Assembly (NCBI GenBank): GCA_050178795.1
Contig: JBFXFT010000007.1
Coordinates: forward strand, 1-64,000
DNA: 64,000 bases
Reading direction: 5' to 3'
DNA from: STF1-184 sp050178795
Lineage (GTDB): Bacteria; Bacillota; Clostridia; Christensenellales; UBA1242
Below are positions 24,476-32,551 of the stretch, piece by piece. Numbering within the stretch: the stretch's first letter is position 1; every line of letters begins with the position of its first letter. The notes below the pieces were generated by a model. The model was given only the letters and a program-made list of their open reading frames with translations, was not told the origin of the DNA and made no database searches. Made by a program: the position numbers and the translations under genes.

Positions 24476-25810
24476 ATGAAAAAAATAAACTACTCTGGTA
24501 AAGATTTCGTTTTAAGTTTGCAACATATGTTTGCTATGCTTGGAGCAACAATTTTAGTCCCTATTCTTTCAAATATGAATATTTCTATTGCGCTAATAGC
24601 AGCCGGACTTGGTACTATGGCGTTTTATTTTATAGCACAAAAAAAAGTGCCTGTATTCTTGGGCTCTAGTTTTGCCTTTTTGCCGTCATACATAGCCATT
24701 TTAGGCACCGCAGGACTAATTGGTAGCCCAACTTGGAATACCGCTATGGGTGGGCTTGCAGTTGCCCTTGTTTTAACAGGCTTAGTTTATTTACTCTTTG
24801 CTTTTATAGTTAAAAAAATAGGTGTAGAAAAAATTAAACAAATTTTCCCAACCATTGTTATTGGTCCTGTCGTAATTTTAATAGGTCTTATTCTTGCGCC
24901 AAAAATGCTATATAACAACATTGTGGCAAACTATGTTTCTGGTGGGTCATCTGCCTTTAATGAGTGGAGTTGCGCAATTATAACTGCACTAGTCATCATA
25001 ATAATAAATGCCTTTACTAAGCAAAAAAGTTTTCTTCGCGTTATGCCAATAATAATTGGTTTTACCGTTGGTTATTTGTATGGCGCAGCGATTGGACTAG
25101 TTAACTTAGATGGCGTTTTTTCTGGTCAAATATTTGTCTTCCAAAATCTAAATACATATCTTGGTTTTTATGGCAGTTTAAACATTAATTGGTCCATAAT
25201 TTTAAGCATTATGCCAATAGCGATAGTGTCAATTATGGAACACTTAGGCGACATAAGTGCAAACAGCATAATTTGTGGCAAGGACTTTATTAAAGACCCC
25301 GGACTGCATAGAACACTGACTGGTGACGGCGTTGCAACGATGATAGCGGGTGCACTTGGTGGACCTGCAAACACCACTTATGGAGAAAATACTGCAGTGT
25401 TGGCGCTTACAAAAAACTATAACCCTCGCAACATATTTATAGCGGCTTGCTTAACAGTTTTATTTGGTATTTTTACCCCATTTGCAGAGTTTTTGACTAG
25501 TATTCCGCCTGCCGTTATTGGTGGCGCTTCAATAGTGCTATTTGGTATGATTGCGTCCTCTGGGCTTAGGGGTTTAATTGAGGCAAGGGTTGATTTAAGT
25601 AACTCTAAAAATTTAATTATATCTACTCTTATACTCTCAGTTGGACTTGGACTTGGCGCACTAAGCCTAATAGGAGATGTAACAGGAAACACCGCTTACA
25701 AAATTATGGTCGGCGGAATAGAAATGTCTCCACTATTTGTAGCAACCGTTCTAGGAATATTTTTAAACCTAGTTTTACCTAACGAAAAACCAAAAGAGAC
25801 AAATGCCTAA
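24476..25810 (+). CDS. uraA: Uracil permease, NCS2 (UraA-like) family
   Basis: A 444-residue membrane protein with about 14 helices of the nucleobase-cation symporter-2 fold. Signatures include SLQHMFAMLGATILVP at the N-terminus, VFLGSSFAFLPSY, and the NCS2 motif region HLGDISANSIICGKDFIKDPGLHRTLTGDG followed by GGPANTTYGENTA. The SLQHMFAM start and GGPANTTYGEN favour UraA-type pyrimidine uptake over purine permeases. It fits with the nucleoside phosphorylase and cytidine deaminase in the window. No PyrR-type attenuator is visible; the leader is too short for one. The Shine-Dalgarno site (AGTGGG) is weak. Terminator at 25805-25833. Confidence 0.92.
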   Translation: MKKINYSGKDFVLSLQHMFAMLGATILVPILSNMNISIALIAAGLGTMAFYFIAQKKVPVFLGSSFAFLPSYIAILGTAGLIGSPTWNTAMGGLAVALVLTGLVYLLFAFIVKKIGVEKIKQIFPTIVIGPVVILIGLILAPKMLYNNIVANYVSGGSSAFNEWSCAIITALVIIIINAFTKQKSFLRVMPIIIGFTVGYLYGAAIGLVNLDGVFSGQIFVFQNLNTYLGFYGSLNINWSIILSIMPIAIVSIMEHLGDISANSIICGKDFIKDPGLHRTLTGDGVATMIAGALGGPANTTYGENTAVLALTKNYNPRNIFIAACLTVLFGIFTPFAEFLTSIPPAVIGGASIVLFGMIASSGLRGLIEARVDLSNSKNLIISTLILSVGLGLGALSLIGDVTGNTAYKIMVGGIEMSPLFVATVLGIFLNLVLPNEKPKETNA

Positions 25811-25833
25811 AAATAATTTTTAGGCTTTCTTTT
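25805..25833 (+). terminator. Intrinsic terminator of uraA
   Basis: GCCTAAAAA with TTTTTAGGC around a three-base loop; the stop codon lies inside the stem and a T-rich tail follows. Confidence 0.85.
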
Positions 25834-25866
25834 TATGCTTGTTTTCACAATTACTTTATGTTAATA

Positions 25867-25905
25867 TGTTGTAGTTAATAAATTATAGATAGGTTACCTA
25901 CAACA
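25867..25905. promoter_or_regulatory. Inverted repeat in the uraA-tRNA intergenic region
   Basis: TGTTGTAG (25867-25874) and CTACAACA (25898-25905) are perfectly complementary and enclose a 23-base A/T-rich loop that contains the small palindrome AGGT-T-ACCT. There is no T-run, so it is not a terminator. It could be an operator upstream of the tRNA gene. Nothing else is recognised in 25834-26006. Confidence 0.35.
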
Positions 25906-26006
25906 GTATTAACGGACAAAATTATCTTGCTGTATCAATAAACAGTATTAGAAAATAATTACAAAAGTATTGCGAAGTGGGCTTTTGCAATAGCAATTTG
26001 CTACGA

Positions 26007-26095
26007 GGAAGGGTGTCAGAGCGGCTAAATGTGTTGGCCTCGAAAACCAATGTCCCCATAAAGGACCGAGGGTTCAAATCCCTCCCCTTCCGCCA
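26007..26095 (+). tRNA. tRNA-Ser (CGA)
   Basis: An 89-base cloverleaf with encoded CCA. Acceptor GGAAGGG pairs with CCCTTCC, discriminator G, and the T-arm is GAGGG-TTCAAAT-CCCTC. The long variable arm (GTCC with GGAC) marks a class II tRNA, as expected for serine. The anticodon loop CTCGAAA gives CGA at 26041-26043, reading the UCG codon. The anticodon stem closes with a C-A mismatch (positions 31 and 39) and the D-stem has a U-U at 10-25. It is a single isolated tRNA gene. Confidence 0.95.
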
Positions 26096-26098
26096 AAT

Positions 26099-26138
26099 AA
26101 AACTGATGAGAATTAGTCTGTTCTTATCAGTTTTTTAT
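26099..26138 (+). terminator. Intrinsic terminator of tRNA-Ser
   Basis: AAAACTGATGAGAA with TTCTTATCAGTTTT (one G-T pair) around an eight-base loop, followed by Ts, four bases after the encoded CCA. Confidence 0.85.
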
Positions 26139-26186
26139 AATTGTTATTTATAATTTGACATTATAGACTTATATTGTTTTACGGTA

Positions 26187-26226
26187 TTACAACAAAAAAC
26201 CTTACCAAAAGGCAAGGTTTTTATTA
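26187..26226 (-). terminator. Intrinsic terminator of the HAD gene (duplicated element)
   Basis: On the minus strand a stem of AAAAACCTT-x-CC with GG-x-AAGGTTTTT. The 40-base element is repeated with 36 identities at 29423-29462, downstream of another gene. Confidence 0.8.
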
Positions 26227-27015
26227 TTATACTGATAATTCCCCTGTTTTTTCATCTATTAGTTCACTAACCTTAGCAAGAGTTAACTCTGAAGAATGTG
26301 AAACCACATAATTAGGTTCTACATTAAATTCTTTAAAGGCTTTTTTATTGCTTGGGTGGTTTACATCTCCAATATATAAAGCGTCAATCCCTGCGCGCTT
26401 AATTGCGGCTACGCCGTTTGTTGCATCTTCAAACCCTAAAACTTCTTCTTTTTTAAGGTCTGGCAAAATTTCTTTGCCTCGCATAAAGCCAACCAAAAAC
26501 AAATCTGGCTCAGGCTTGCCTGGTATCTTGCCATTTTTTATTGCAGCAGGAGTTATGCAATCAACAGAACCTTTTGATGTGTCTACCACATAGTCAATAT
26601 ATGGTAATAATTCGGTGTTTTTTATCATAACACCAACACTTGACGAAGACGAACAAACAATAAGTATTATGCCAGCCTTTTTTGCGGATATAATAAACTC
26701 TTTTATGCCAGGAAATAAAACTTCAGGTGTTGAATTTTCACATCTTGTTTGAAAATCCTGTTTCTTTTCTTCTTCCATTTTAGCAACAATCTCTTTAATT
26801 GCAGTCTCTTGAAGCCTGTCCCCATAGCCATGATTTTTTAACATAGCAACAAATGTGTCATGCGTACTCACACCTAACAGGGTCATATGTTCGTCATATG
26901 TATAATCAATATCTGGAAAATTTTCTTTGCCAATATCTCTGTATCCCTCATAGTGGAAAACATTTGAATTGGCAAGTACGCCATCATTATCTAACAAAAA
27001 TACCCTATATTTCAC
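26227..27015 (-). CDS. HAD-superfamily hydrolase (beta-phosphoglucomutase-like)
   Basis: A 262-residue protein with motif I FLLDNDGVLANSN (second Asp replaced by Asn-Asp order, D-N-D-G), a large alpha-helical cap, motif II in LIVCSSSSSVG, a motif III Lys in GKPEPDLFL, and motif IV GFEDATNGVAAIKRAG. This is the subfamily I architecture of beta-PGM and related sugar phosphatases. The start codon is GTG: GGAGG lies six bases upstream of GTG at 27015, and an ATG eight bases upstream of the GTG is immediately followed by TGA in its own frame. Confidence 0.88.
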   Translation of the reverse strand: MKYRVFLLDNDGVLANSNVFHYEGYRDIGKENFPDIDYTYDEHMTLLGVSTHDTFVAMLKNHGYGDRLQETAIKEIVAKMEEEKKQDFQTRCENSTPEVLFPGIKEFIISAKKAGIILIVCSSSSSVGVMIKNTELLPYIDYVVDTSKGSVDCITPAAIKNGKIPGKPEPDLFLVGFMRGKEILPDLKKEEVLGFEDATNGVAAIKRAGIDALYIGDVNHPSNKKAFKEFNVEPNYVVSHSSELTLAKVSELIDEKTGELSV

Positions 27016-27173
27016 TCCATTCCTCCAAGTTTACACATTTTTTTTATAATTAATTATAACACAGCCTTTTATCTAATTCAATTGTAAATTTTATAATAAA
27101 AGACTTATTTCCTTAAATGTTATTTATAAATTGTGATATAATTTATTAATAAAACACAATTATAGGAGTCAAA

Positions 27174-28079
27174 ATGAAAGTAGTTATTGTAGGAACAGGT
27201 AATGTTGGCATGAGTTATGCTTATGCGTTAGTTAATCAACCCAGCAAGGTAGATGAACTGGTTTTAATTGACATAAATAATGAAAAAGCCAAGGGAGAAG
27301 CAATGGATTTAAACCACGCATTGCCTTTTGCGCCGACCAAAATAAAAATTAAGGCAGGTTCGTATGCGGATTGCGAAAACGCACAAATCATTGTAATTTG
27401 TGCTGGACGAAACCAAAATCCTGGCGAAACAAGGCTTGACCTTATTAATAAAAATTTAGAAGTCTTTAAAGACGTTATTTTTCAAATAAAACGATCAAAC
27501 TTTAAGGGTATTTATTTAATTGCAACTAACCCTGTAGATATTATGAGTTATGTAACATATAAGTTAACAGGAGATTCAACTAAAGTCATAGGTAGTGGAA
27601 CAACTCTTGACACAGCAAGGTTAAAACATCTTGTTGGAGAAAAACTTAAAATAAGCCCAAAAAATATTCACGCTTATGTCGTTGGCGAGCATGGCGACAG
27701 CGAGATGATCCCTTGGTCCAAAGCGACTATTGGTGTAAAAGATGTTAAAGATTACCTATCTAAAACGCAAATGTTGGAAATACAAAAAGAAGTAAGAGAA
27801 AGTGCTTATGACATTATTTCTAAAAAGGGCAATACGAGTTACGGAATTGGTGTTTGCTTATTAAAAATTACTGAGAGCATTTTAACAAACGATAATTCCA
27901 TTTTAACATTAAGCACATATAATAAAAAACACGATATTTATATTTCTACCCCTACTATTATGAGCATAAAGGGAGTAAGAGACCAAATAGAAGTAGATTT
28001 TTCTGACGAAGAACTTAAACAATATGAAAATTCTATTTCAGTAATAAAAAATGTAGTAGATAAAATTAATTTTGATTAA
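27174..28079 (+). CDS. ldh: L-lactate dehydrogenase
   Basis: A 301-residue protein with an N-terminal Rossmann motif VIVGTGNVGMSYA, the NAD ribose-binding Asp in LVLIDIN, the mobile-loop signature AGRNQNPGETRLDL (Gln typical of lactate rather than malate specificity), ATNPVDIMSYV, GTTLDTARLKH and the active-site GEHGDSE with catalytic His. It reduces pyruvate to L-lactate with NADH and points to fermentative growth. An allosteric fructose-bisphosphate site cannot be judged. TAGGAG lies seven bases before the ATG, and a TATAAT at 27137-27142 suggests its own promoter. Monocistronic. Confidence 0.95.
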   Translation: MKVVIVGTGNVGMSYAYALVNQPSKVDELVLIDINNEKAKGEAMDLNHALPFAPTKIKIKAGSYADCENAQIIVICAGRNQNPGETRLDLINKNLEVFKDVIFQIKRSNFKGIYLIATNPVDIMSYVTYKLTGDSTKVIGSGTTLDTARLKHLVGEKLKISPKNIHAYVVGEHGDSEMIPWSKATIGVKDVKDYLSKTQMLEIQKEVRESAYDIISKKGNTSYGIGVCLLKITESILTNDNSILTLSTYNKKHDIYISTPTIMSIKGVRDQIEVDFSDEELKQYENSISVIKNVVDKINFD

Positions 28080-28083
28080 CTAT

Positions 28084-28116
28084 AAAAAAACTCACTGTTA
28101 TTGGTGAGTTTTTTTA
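28084..28116. terminator. Bidirectional intrinsic terminator
   Basis: AAAACTCAC with GTGAGTTTT around an eight-base loop with long A and T tracts, between ldh (+) and the MFS gene (-). Confidence 0.85.
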
Positions 28117-28142
28117 TTGTTTTAAATTTTAATTATTATAGC
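28111..28142. repeat. 32-bp direct repeat, copy 1
   Basis: A 32-base A/T-rich sequence (starting TTTTTATTG and ending TTATAGC) identical to 29454-29485. Each copy lies at the 3' end of a minus-strand gene, and the two bracket the MFS gene. Confidence 0.8.
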
Positions 28143-28147
28143 CAATT

Positions 28148-29362
28148 TTAGTAGGACTCATTCTTTTGTAATAATAAGGAAATTGAAATTATAAGTAGCA
28201 AAATAGAAAACATAATTGATACAGAATAGCCAAATGCATCAATTAATATTCCTATTCCTAAATAGCCAACCATTTTTATTAAATTGACTATCCAATTATA
28301 CATACTGGCATAACTTGAAGCCCTTTCTTTACCATAAATAATAGAAAAGTTGCTGAATGTTAGTTCCTCTCCATTTTGTGTAAAGGCGTTTAATATTAGT
28401 ACTAGATAAATAAATGGTTTACTTATTGGAAAACAAATTAAAATTAACAAAAATATTATTGCAAGAGTGCGAAATATGCTTAAATAGCGCTCATAGAATT
28501 TGGCTAGTTTTAGTTTTCCTGCAACTGATGCAAACAAAATTGTGGCACCTATTACGCTTGCCGTCATAGTAAAAACATCAGTAAGTGTAATTCCCAACTG
28601 CTCTTTTGCCATTACGATAATAAATGGCGTAAAAGTGTACGCTAAAAATGCAAAAACACTGCTATACAAATATTTTTTATATCTCGTGTCTTCTTTTAAA
28701 ATTTGTTTAATTAAATTAAAATAGTTTGTTTTTTCTTGTTTTGTTTTAATTATATTTGCTTGAGATGACTTAAAAAAATATGTTGAAATTAAATAGCCAA
28801 GCGGTGCAATGGCAAACATTAAAAAGTAAAATTTATAGTTGTTTTCTAAAGTAAAATATTGTGAGATAACAAAAAAACTAATAGTTAGTGCTAGTAGCCT
28901 ACTTGCGGCAACCACTATCATTTTTGTTTTAAAGTATTTTGGTACAAAATGCTTATCAAAATTTTGCTTCACCATATAGGTAAGTGAGGGGTTGGTAATG
29001 CCCCTACTTAATTGCAACAAAAAGTTGAACAGAAAAAACAATGCTAAAAATATGCTTTGTCCCCAAAATAAAAAGGCACTTACCGCTAAACCTAATGTAG
29101 CAAAAAAATTAGCCCAAAGTGACCTATAAAAAGTCTTATACGTATGCCAATGCTGTGTTTCTAACCTATTACTGACAGGAAATTGTAACAAAATTATGCC
29201 TAGTGCCATTAAACAACTATAGGCACCAATAATAAATTTGCTATCTGTATAACTGCTTAAAATATAACTCGTCAAGTTTCCATCAGATATAACTGAAAAA
29301 AAACTATAAGTTGCACTTGCTATTAAGAGTAATAACATATTTTTCTTTTGGATATCTGACAT
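28148..29362 (-). CDS. MFS-type transporter
   Basis: A 404-residue protein with 12 hydrophobic helices and a polar central loop (around residues 205-220), consistent with the Major Facilitator Superfamily. The first helix contains polar residues (SATYSFFSVISDGNLTSYIL), as in Firmicutes MFS exporters. Substrate unknown. AAAGGA lies eight bases before the ATG. The gene is bracketed by two identical 32-base sequences at 28111 and 29454, which suggests that it arrived, or was duplicated, together with part of a neighbouring 3'-UTR. The 399-residue MFS protein at 5541 is not an obvious close paralogue. Confidence 0.87.
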   Translation of the reverse strand: MSDIQKKNMLLLLIASATYSFFSVISDGNLTSYILSSYTDSKFIIGAYSCLMALGIILLQFPVSNRLETQHWHTYKTFYRSLWANFFATLGLAVSAFLFWGQSIFLALFFLFNFLLQLSRGITNPSLTYMVKQNFDKHFVPKYFKTKMIVVAASRLLALTISFFVISQYFTLENNYKFYFLMFAIAPLGYLISTYFFKSSQANIIKTKQEKTNYFNLIKQILKEDTRYKKYLYSSVFAFLAYTFTPFIIVMAKEQLGITLTDVFTMTASVIGATILFASVAGKLKLAKFYERYLSIFRTLAIIFLLILICFPISKPFIYLVLILNAFTQNGEELTFSNFSIIYGKERASSYASMYNWIVNLIKMVGYLGIGILIDAFGYSVSIMFSILLLIISISLLLQKNESY

Positions 29363-29422
29363 AGTTTCGTCCTTTATATTTATAACTATTGTAAAGATAA
29401 AATTGTATTTTGTAAACTCATT

Positions 29423-29462
29423 TTACAACAAAAAACCCCACCCAAAGGCAAGGTTTTTATTG
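29423..29462 (-). terminator. Intrinsic terminator, degenerate copy of the one at 26187
   Basis: AAAAACC with GGTTTTT and an inner CC/GG. Two substitutions relative to the 26187 copy remove the TT/AA pairs, so this stem is weaker. It lies downstream of the gene ending at 29479. Confidence 0.65.
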
Positions 29463-29485
29463 TTTTAAATTTTAATTATTATAGC
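29454..29485. repeat. 32-bp direct repeat, copy 2
   Basis: Identical over 32 bases to 28111-28142. It overlaps the last codons and stop of the gene at 29479. Confidence 0.8.
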
Positions 29486-29865
29486 GTGTTAGAAAAGTCT
29501 TTGTCTGCAGTTGCAACTCTAGTTGGTTTTTCAACTTTGTCTGCCTTAACTGGGGTCTCTAAAATATCTTTTTCCTCATATTTAGTAACTGTGTTATGCT
29601 TAGCCTTTCTTGCTTCTCTTTTCAACTCTCTTTTATGTTTTCTTTCTTCTCTTTTTGTGCGTATTTGTTCTACTGCATCCTTAAAGTTGTCCATAATTCT
29701 ATAAACACCCAAACCAGCAACTGAACCAGCACCAACAACGGCTATAAAGCCAAGTGTACCAGCCAAAATCATTCCTGATAAAAGAGCCCCAAGGGCTACA
29801 AGAGCACCACCAAAAGCGACCTCAGCAACATAATCTTTATCTCTATATTTATTTTTCATTTTCAT
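29479..29865 (-). CDS. Small membrane protein with basic tail, unknown
   Basis: A 128-residue protein with two adjacent hydrophobic helices rich in Gly and Ala (residues 14-34 and 36-55), then a strongly basic stretch (TKREERKHKRELKREARKAKH, described here as residues 70-90) and a polar tail. The topology suggests a cytoplasmic basic tail that might contact nucleic acid or phospholipid heads. No family is recognised. GGGGGA sits just upstream of the ATG. Its 3' end overlaps one of the 32-base repeats. Confidence 0.78.
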   Translation of the reverse strand: MKMKNKYRDKDYVAEVAFGGALVALGALLSGMILAGTLGFIAVVGAGSVAGLGVYRIMDNFKDAVEQIRTKREERKHKRELKREARKAKHNTVTKYEEKDILETPVKADKVEKPTRVATADKDFSNTL

Positions 29866-29938
29866 AGTCCCCCAACAGTTAACTAATGTAATTATAGTTT
29901 AAAAAAATTCTAGTGTCAATAGTCAAACAAAATAAATT

Positions 29939-30310
29939 CTATTTGCGCCAAAAGGTTTTACAATTTGCCTTATCTATCATATTAAATTCAATGATTTTTT
30001 TTAACAAGGCATAATTTACTGGTGCACTCCATTTTATGCGAGCAAATTTTGTGCCGTGGTCGTAACCTGCCTTTGTTATTTCGCTTGAAAAAACGTTTAC
30101 TGCTAACTCCTCTGGAGCAAACGCAAAATGAGGCTTTGCTACGCTAAAGCCTATTATAAATGTTCCGTTTAAAGTAAACATAGGTTGACCCCATGCAAAT
30201 CTTGGCGTTAACCTTGGAAAAGTTTTTTGAACCCACTCCAAAACACCTTCAAATTTTTGTCTATTATCTTTATTTTCAATGCTGTTAACATAATCTTTAA
30301 AAATTTCCAT
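29939..30310 (-). CDS. DUF1801/YdhG-like protein
   Basis: About 123 residues. The sequence matches the DUF1801 fold, the family that includes YdhG, annotated as iron chaperones: an N-terminal helix (FKDYVNSIENKDNR), then FAWGQPMFTLNGTFIIGFSVAKPHFAFAPEE, and a C-terminal helix. Function is not established. A GTG at 30322 is in frame, but GAGG six bases before the ATG at 30310 favours the shorter start. It ends in TAG. Probably monocistronic. Confidence 0.82.
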   Translation of the reverse strand: MEIFKDYVNSIENKDNRQKFEGVLEWVQKTFPRLTPRFAWGQPMFTLNGTFIIGFSVAKPHFAFAPEELAVNVFSSEITKAGYDHGTKFARIKWSAPVNYALLKKIIEFNMIDKANCKTFWRK

Positions 30311-30416
30311 ACTATACCTCACTATACTAAAATGTTAGCACAAAGAAAATTTATTGTCTATTTTGTGCCGTGTGATTATTGAAATAAAAGCACATATCAA
30401 CTATGCGCCTTTAAAC

Positions 30417-31013
30417 TTATTTGTTGTAATATTCCACAATTAAAGACTCTTCAATTTGTTGCAAAAACTCTTCCCTCTTTGGCTTTCTTGTAAGTTCTGA
30501 TGTAAAATTGTCTTTATTTAAAGTCAAGTATGCGGGAACAATAAAATTTGCGGACAAATTGTCTTTTACTAATGCAAAATTTTTTGCGCTATCTGAAAGT
30601 TCTAAAATATCGCCCACTGAAACTAAGTAAGAAGGTATATTTACACTCTTTTTATTTATTAATATGTGTCCGTGAGAAACTAGTTGCCTTGCTTGACGCC
30701 TAGTTGCAGCAAATCCGCTGCGATAAACCAAATTGTCTAACCTCATTTCAAGCATAGTTAAAAAGGTCTCGCCAATATTGCCCTTTTGCTTTTTTGCCTT
30801 ACCAAAAACAAGTTTTAATTGTTTTTCTGTAAGCCCATATTGAAACTTTACCTTTTGTTTTTCCTGTAATTGTTTGCCGTATTCGCTAAGTTTTTTGCTG
30901 TCTTTTCCATGTTGCCCCGGTGCAAATGGTCTTTTTTCAAGCTCTTCTCCTGTTTCTAATAATGAATATTTTAGTCTTCTAGATACCTTCCACATTGGAC
31001 CTGTGTATCTCAT
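30417..31013 (-). CDS. rpsD: 30S ribosomal protein S4
   Basis: A 198-residue primary-assembly protein of the small subunit. The N-terminal region (RYTGPMWKVSRRL, KRPFAPGQHGKDSKKLSEYG) lacks the Cys ligands of the zinc form, so this is the C-minus version. The S4 RNA-binding domain follows at about 90-155 (RLDNLVYRSGFAATRRQARQLVSHGHI). It is a stand-alone gene with its own strong promoter and an 80-base leader, as in Bacillus, where S4 represses its own synthesis. AGGAG lies six bases before the ATG. Confidence 0.96.
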   Translation of the reverse strand: MRYTGPMWKVSRRLKYSLLETGEELEKRPFAPGQHGKDSKKLSEYGKQLQEKQKVKFQYGLTEKQLKLVFGKAKKQKGNIGETFLTMLEMRLDNLVYRSGFAATRRQARQLVSHGHILINKKSVNIPSYLVSVGDILELSDSAKNFALVKDNLSANFIVPAYLTLNKDNFTSELTRKPKREEFLQQIEESLIVEYYNK

Positions 31014-31096
31014 ATATTCTCCTATTTAAATTATTTTGACATTGCAGCCAAATGCCAATAATGCGATGGATTTTTATTAAGTTTTTTGTAAAAACG
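31014..31096 (-). promoter_or_regulatory. 5' leader of rpsD (possible S4 autoregulatory region)
   Basis: About 80 transcribed bases between the promoter and the start codon. Short complementary segments are present (TTGGCATTTGGCTGCAA region), but I cannot match the known Firmicutes S4 leader structure by eye. Autoregulation by S4 is known in Bacillus; for this gene it is inference. Confidence 0.4.
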
Positions 31097-31101
31097 AGTT
31101 T

Positions 31102-31130
31102 ATTATACGAAACAAATATTAAAAAGTCAA
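31102..31130 (-). promoter_or_regulatory. Strong promoter of rpsD
   Basis: On the minus strand TTGACT (31125-31130) and a perfect TATAAT (31102-31107) with a 17-base spacer. Confidence 0.8.
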
Positions 31131-31202
31131 TATAATTCAGACAATTTTTGTCGGAATTTAAAAAATATATAAATACTTGATAAAAATATTTGCTGTAACA
31201 AT

Positions 31203-31229
31203 AAAAAAAAACCGCCAAAATGGCGGTTT
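31203..31229 (-). terminator. Intrinsic terminator of the coiled-coil gene
   Basis: AAACCGCCA with TGGCGGTTT around a three-base loop; on the minus strand a run of nine Ts follows. Confidence 0.85.
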
Positions 31230-31245
31230 AAACTTTTTAATTTAG

Positions 31246-31839
31246 TTATCTTACATTTTCGTCAGAGTCTTTTGTTACTGCTGCACCTTTTTTTTCTATA
31301 TAACCTTGTTTATCTATGTTTTTTAGTTCATATTCTATCGTTAAATCTGTAATAGTCTTGTCTAGTTTAGCAATTTGCTCGTTGTTATCATTAATTTTTG
31401 CTTGTGTTTGATTATTTTTATAATAACGAACATAGTAACGTCTTACTTGGCTTATTTTAAGGGCTTCTTTCATATTGCCTTCAACTACCTTTAACTCGTC
31501 TTCCGCTTCTGTAATTTGTTCTGGTGTGCCTTTTGTTTCATAAGCATTCGTAGCACCAGATAGAGCAATACCAAGTGGAGAGCGTACCCCAGTTTGTAAA
31601 TCGCGCAAAGTCTCTTTTAATTGAGTGTAGTCTTCAAGCAAAATTTTAAAATTGGCAACTGGCTTTAATGCTTCAAGTTCACGCATTTCTGCTGTTTTTT
31701 CTTCAATTTCTTTGTTAAGTTTAGTATTTGCGTTTTCTAGATCTTCTTTAAATGAAGAGCAATTTGAAATTTTTTCTACTAAACTATCTTGTGCCATTTG
31801 TATTTTTTCTAATTTTTTATTAATACGTGCTCCTGTCAT
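31246..31839 (-). CDS. Coiled-coil protein, unknown
   Basis: About 197 residues, soluble. Heptad-rich helices occupy residues 1-95 (KLEKIQMAQDSLVEKIS, LNKEIEEKTAEMRELEAL) and 110-190, separated by a Gly/Ser/Pro turn (GVRSPLGIALSGATNAYETKG). This is an antiparallel coiled-coil hairpin type protein. No catalytic motif is seen and no family recognised. The frame opens at 31878, but GGAGGG six bases before the ATG at 31839 sets the start. Confidence 0.8.
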   Translation of the reverse strand: MTGARINKKLEKIQMAQDSLVEKISNCSSFKEDLENANTKLNKEIEEKTAEMRELEALKPVANFKILLEDYTQLKETLRDLQTGVRSPLGIALSGATNAYETKGTPEQITEAEDELKVVEGNMKEALKISQVRRYYVRYYKNNQTQAKINDNNEQIAKLDKTITDLTIEYELKNIDKQGYIEKKGAAVTKDSDENVR

Positions 31840-31914
31840 AATTCCCTCCAATTTGTTTATACTATTGTATAAGAACACGCCTTTTTTGTCAATACCGATT
31901 GCAAAAAAACTGAA

Positions 31915-32466
31915 TTAATTTGAAAAAATTTTATTATAAATAAATATTAAATTATCGTACATATTTTTATACTTGTTATTTTCTTCTAACTCTTTTAAAG
32001 ATTCTATTGCAAGCCCATAATACCACTTGACAACGTCCCTGCCCCTATTAAACCTTTGCCAATATTCCTCACCAACAAATGTAGGGTAATCAAGTGATGT
32101 CGCCCTAAGGTTTGCTATTTTATCGGCACAGTTTATCGCTTTGACCTCTATTGACGCCATACTTATTTTTGCCATATGTTCTGTTTTTCGCTCAATATAG
32201 GGTTTTGACTTGTCTTCGGTTTCACATTCTACCCAAGTTGCAATTTCTTTGCCAAATTCAAGTTCAAGTTCCTCTTTTGTAGTTTCGGTGTCTTCAAGCG
32301 TATCGTGCAAAATACCAGCCGCTATCACTTTTTCACTCGCTTCTGCGCCTTTTAAAATTTGCATAACGTCGTAAGGATGTACTATGTATGGTATTGGGCT
32401 CCCCTTTCTTATTTGTCCCTCGTGTTTTTTTGTTGCAAATTCCATTGCTTTATTAATAATTTCCAT
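31915..32466 (-). CDS. HD-domain protein, small alarmone hydrolase-like
   Basis: About 183 residues, a single HD domain of the RelA/SpoT hydrolase type: H30 in PYIVHPYDV, HD at 54-55 with the ED pair (GILHDTLEDT), and the metal-ligand Asp in NCADKIANLR. The N-terminal AMEFATKKHEGQIRKGSPIPYI matches the HD of ppGpp hydrolases. Mesh1 or SAH-type (p)ppGpp hydrolysis is the likely activity. The frame opens at 32565, but GGAGGG six bases before the ATG at 32466 is decisive. It is divergent from the LysR gene and shares a 85-base promoter region with it. Confidence 0.87.
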   Translation of the reverse strand: MEIINKAMEFATKKHEGQIRKGSPIPYIVHPYDVMQILKGAEASEKVIAAGILHDTLEDTETTKEELELEFGKEIATWVECETEDKSKPYIERKTEHMAKISMASIEVKAINCADKIANLRATSLDYPTFVGEEYWQRFNRGRDVVKWYYGLAIESLKELEENNKYKNMYDNLIFIYNKIFSN

Positions 32467-32483
32467 AATATGCCCTCCTACAC

Positions 32484-32512
32484 TTGCAGTATATCGCTTT
32501 TTATGATATAAG
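32484..32512 (+). promoter_or_regulatory. Promoter of the LysR gene with overlapping LysR-type palindrome
   Basis: TTGCAG (32484-32489) and TATAAG (32507-32512) with a 17-base spacer. ATATC (32491-32495) and GATAT (32505-32509) form an interrupted palindrome with nine bases between the arms, the style of a LysR-type operator, inside the promoter. Autorepression and control of the divergent HD gene are plausible. Confidence 0.55.
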
Positions 32513-32551
32513 TAAAATATGAAAAAATTATTAATCCCATAAGGAGTACTT

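Noticed and set aside
26007..26136. tRNA-Ser as an integration site for a mobile element
   Set aside because: No integrase, no direct repeat of the tRNA 3' end and no phage-like genes nearby; a normal terminator follows directly.
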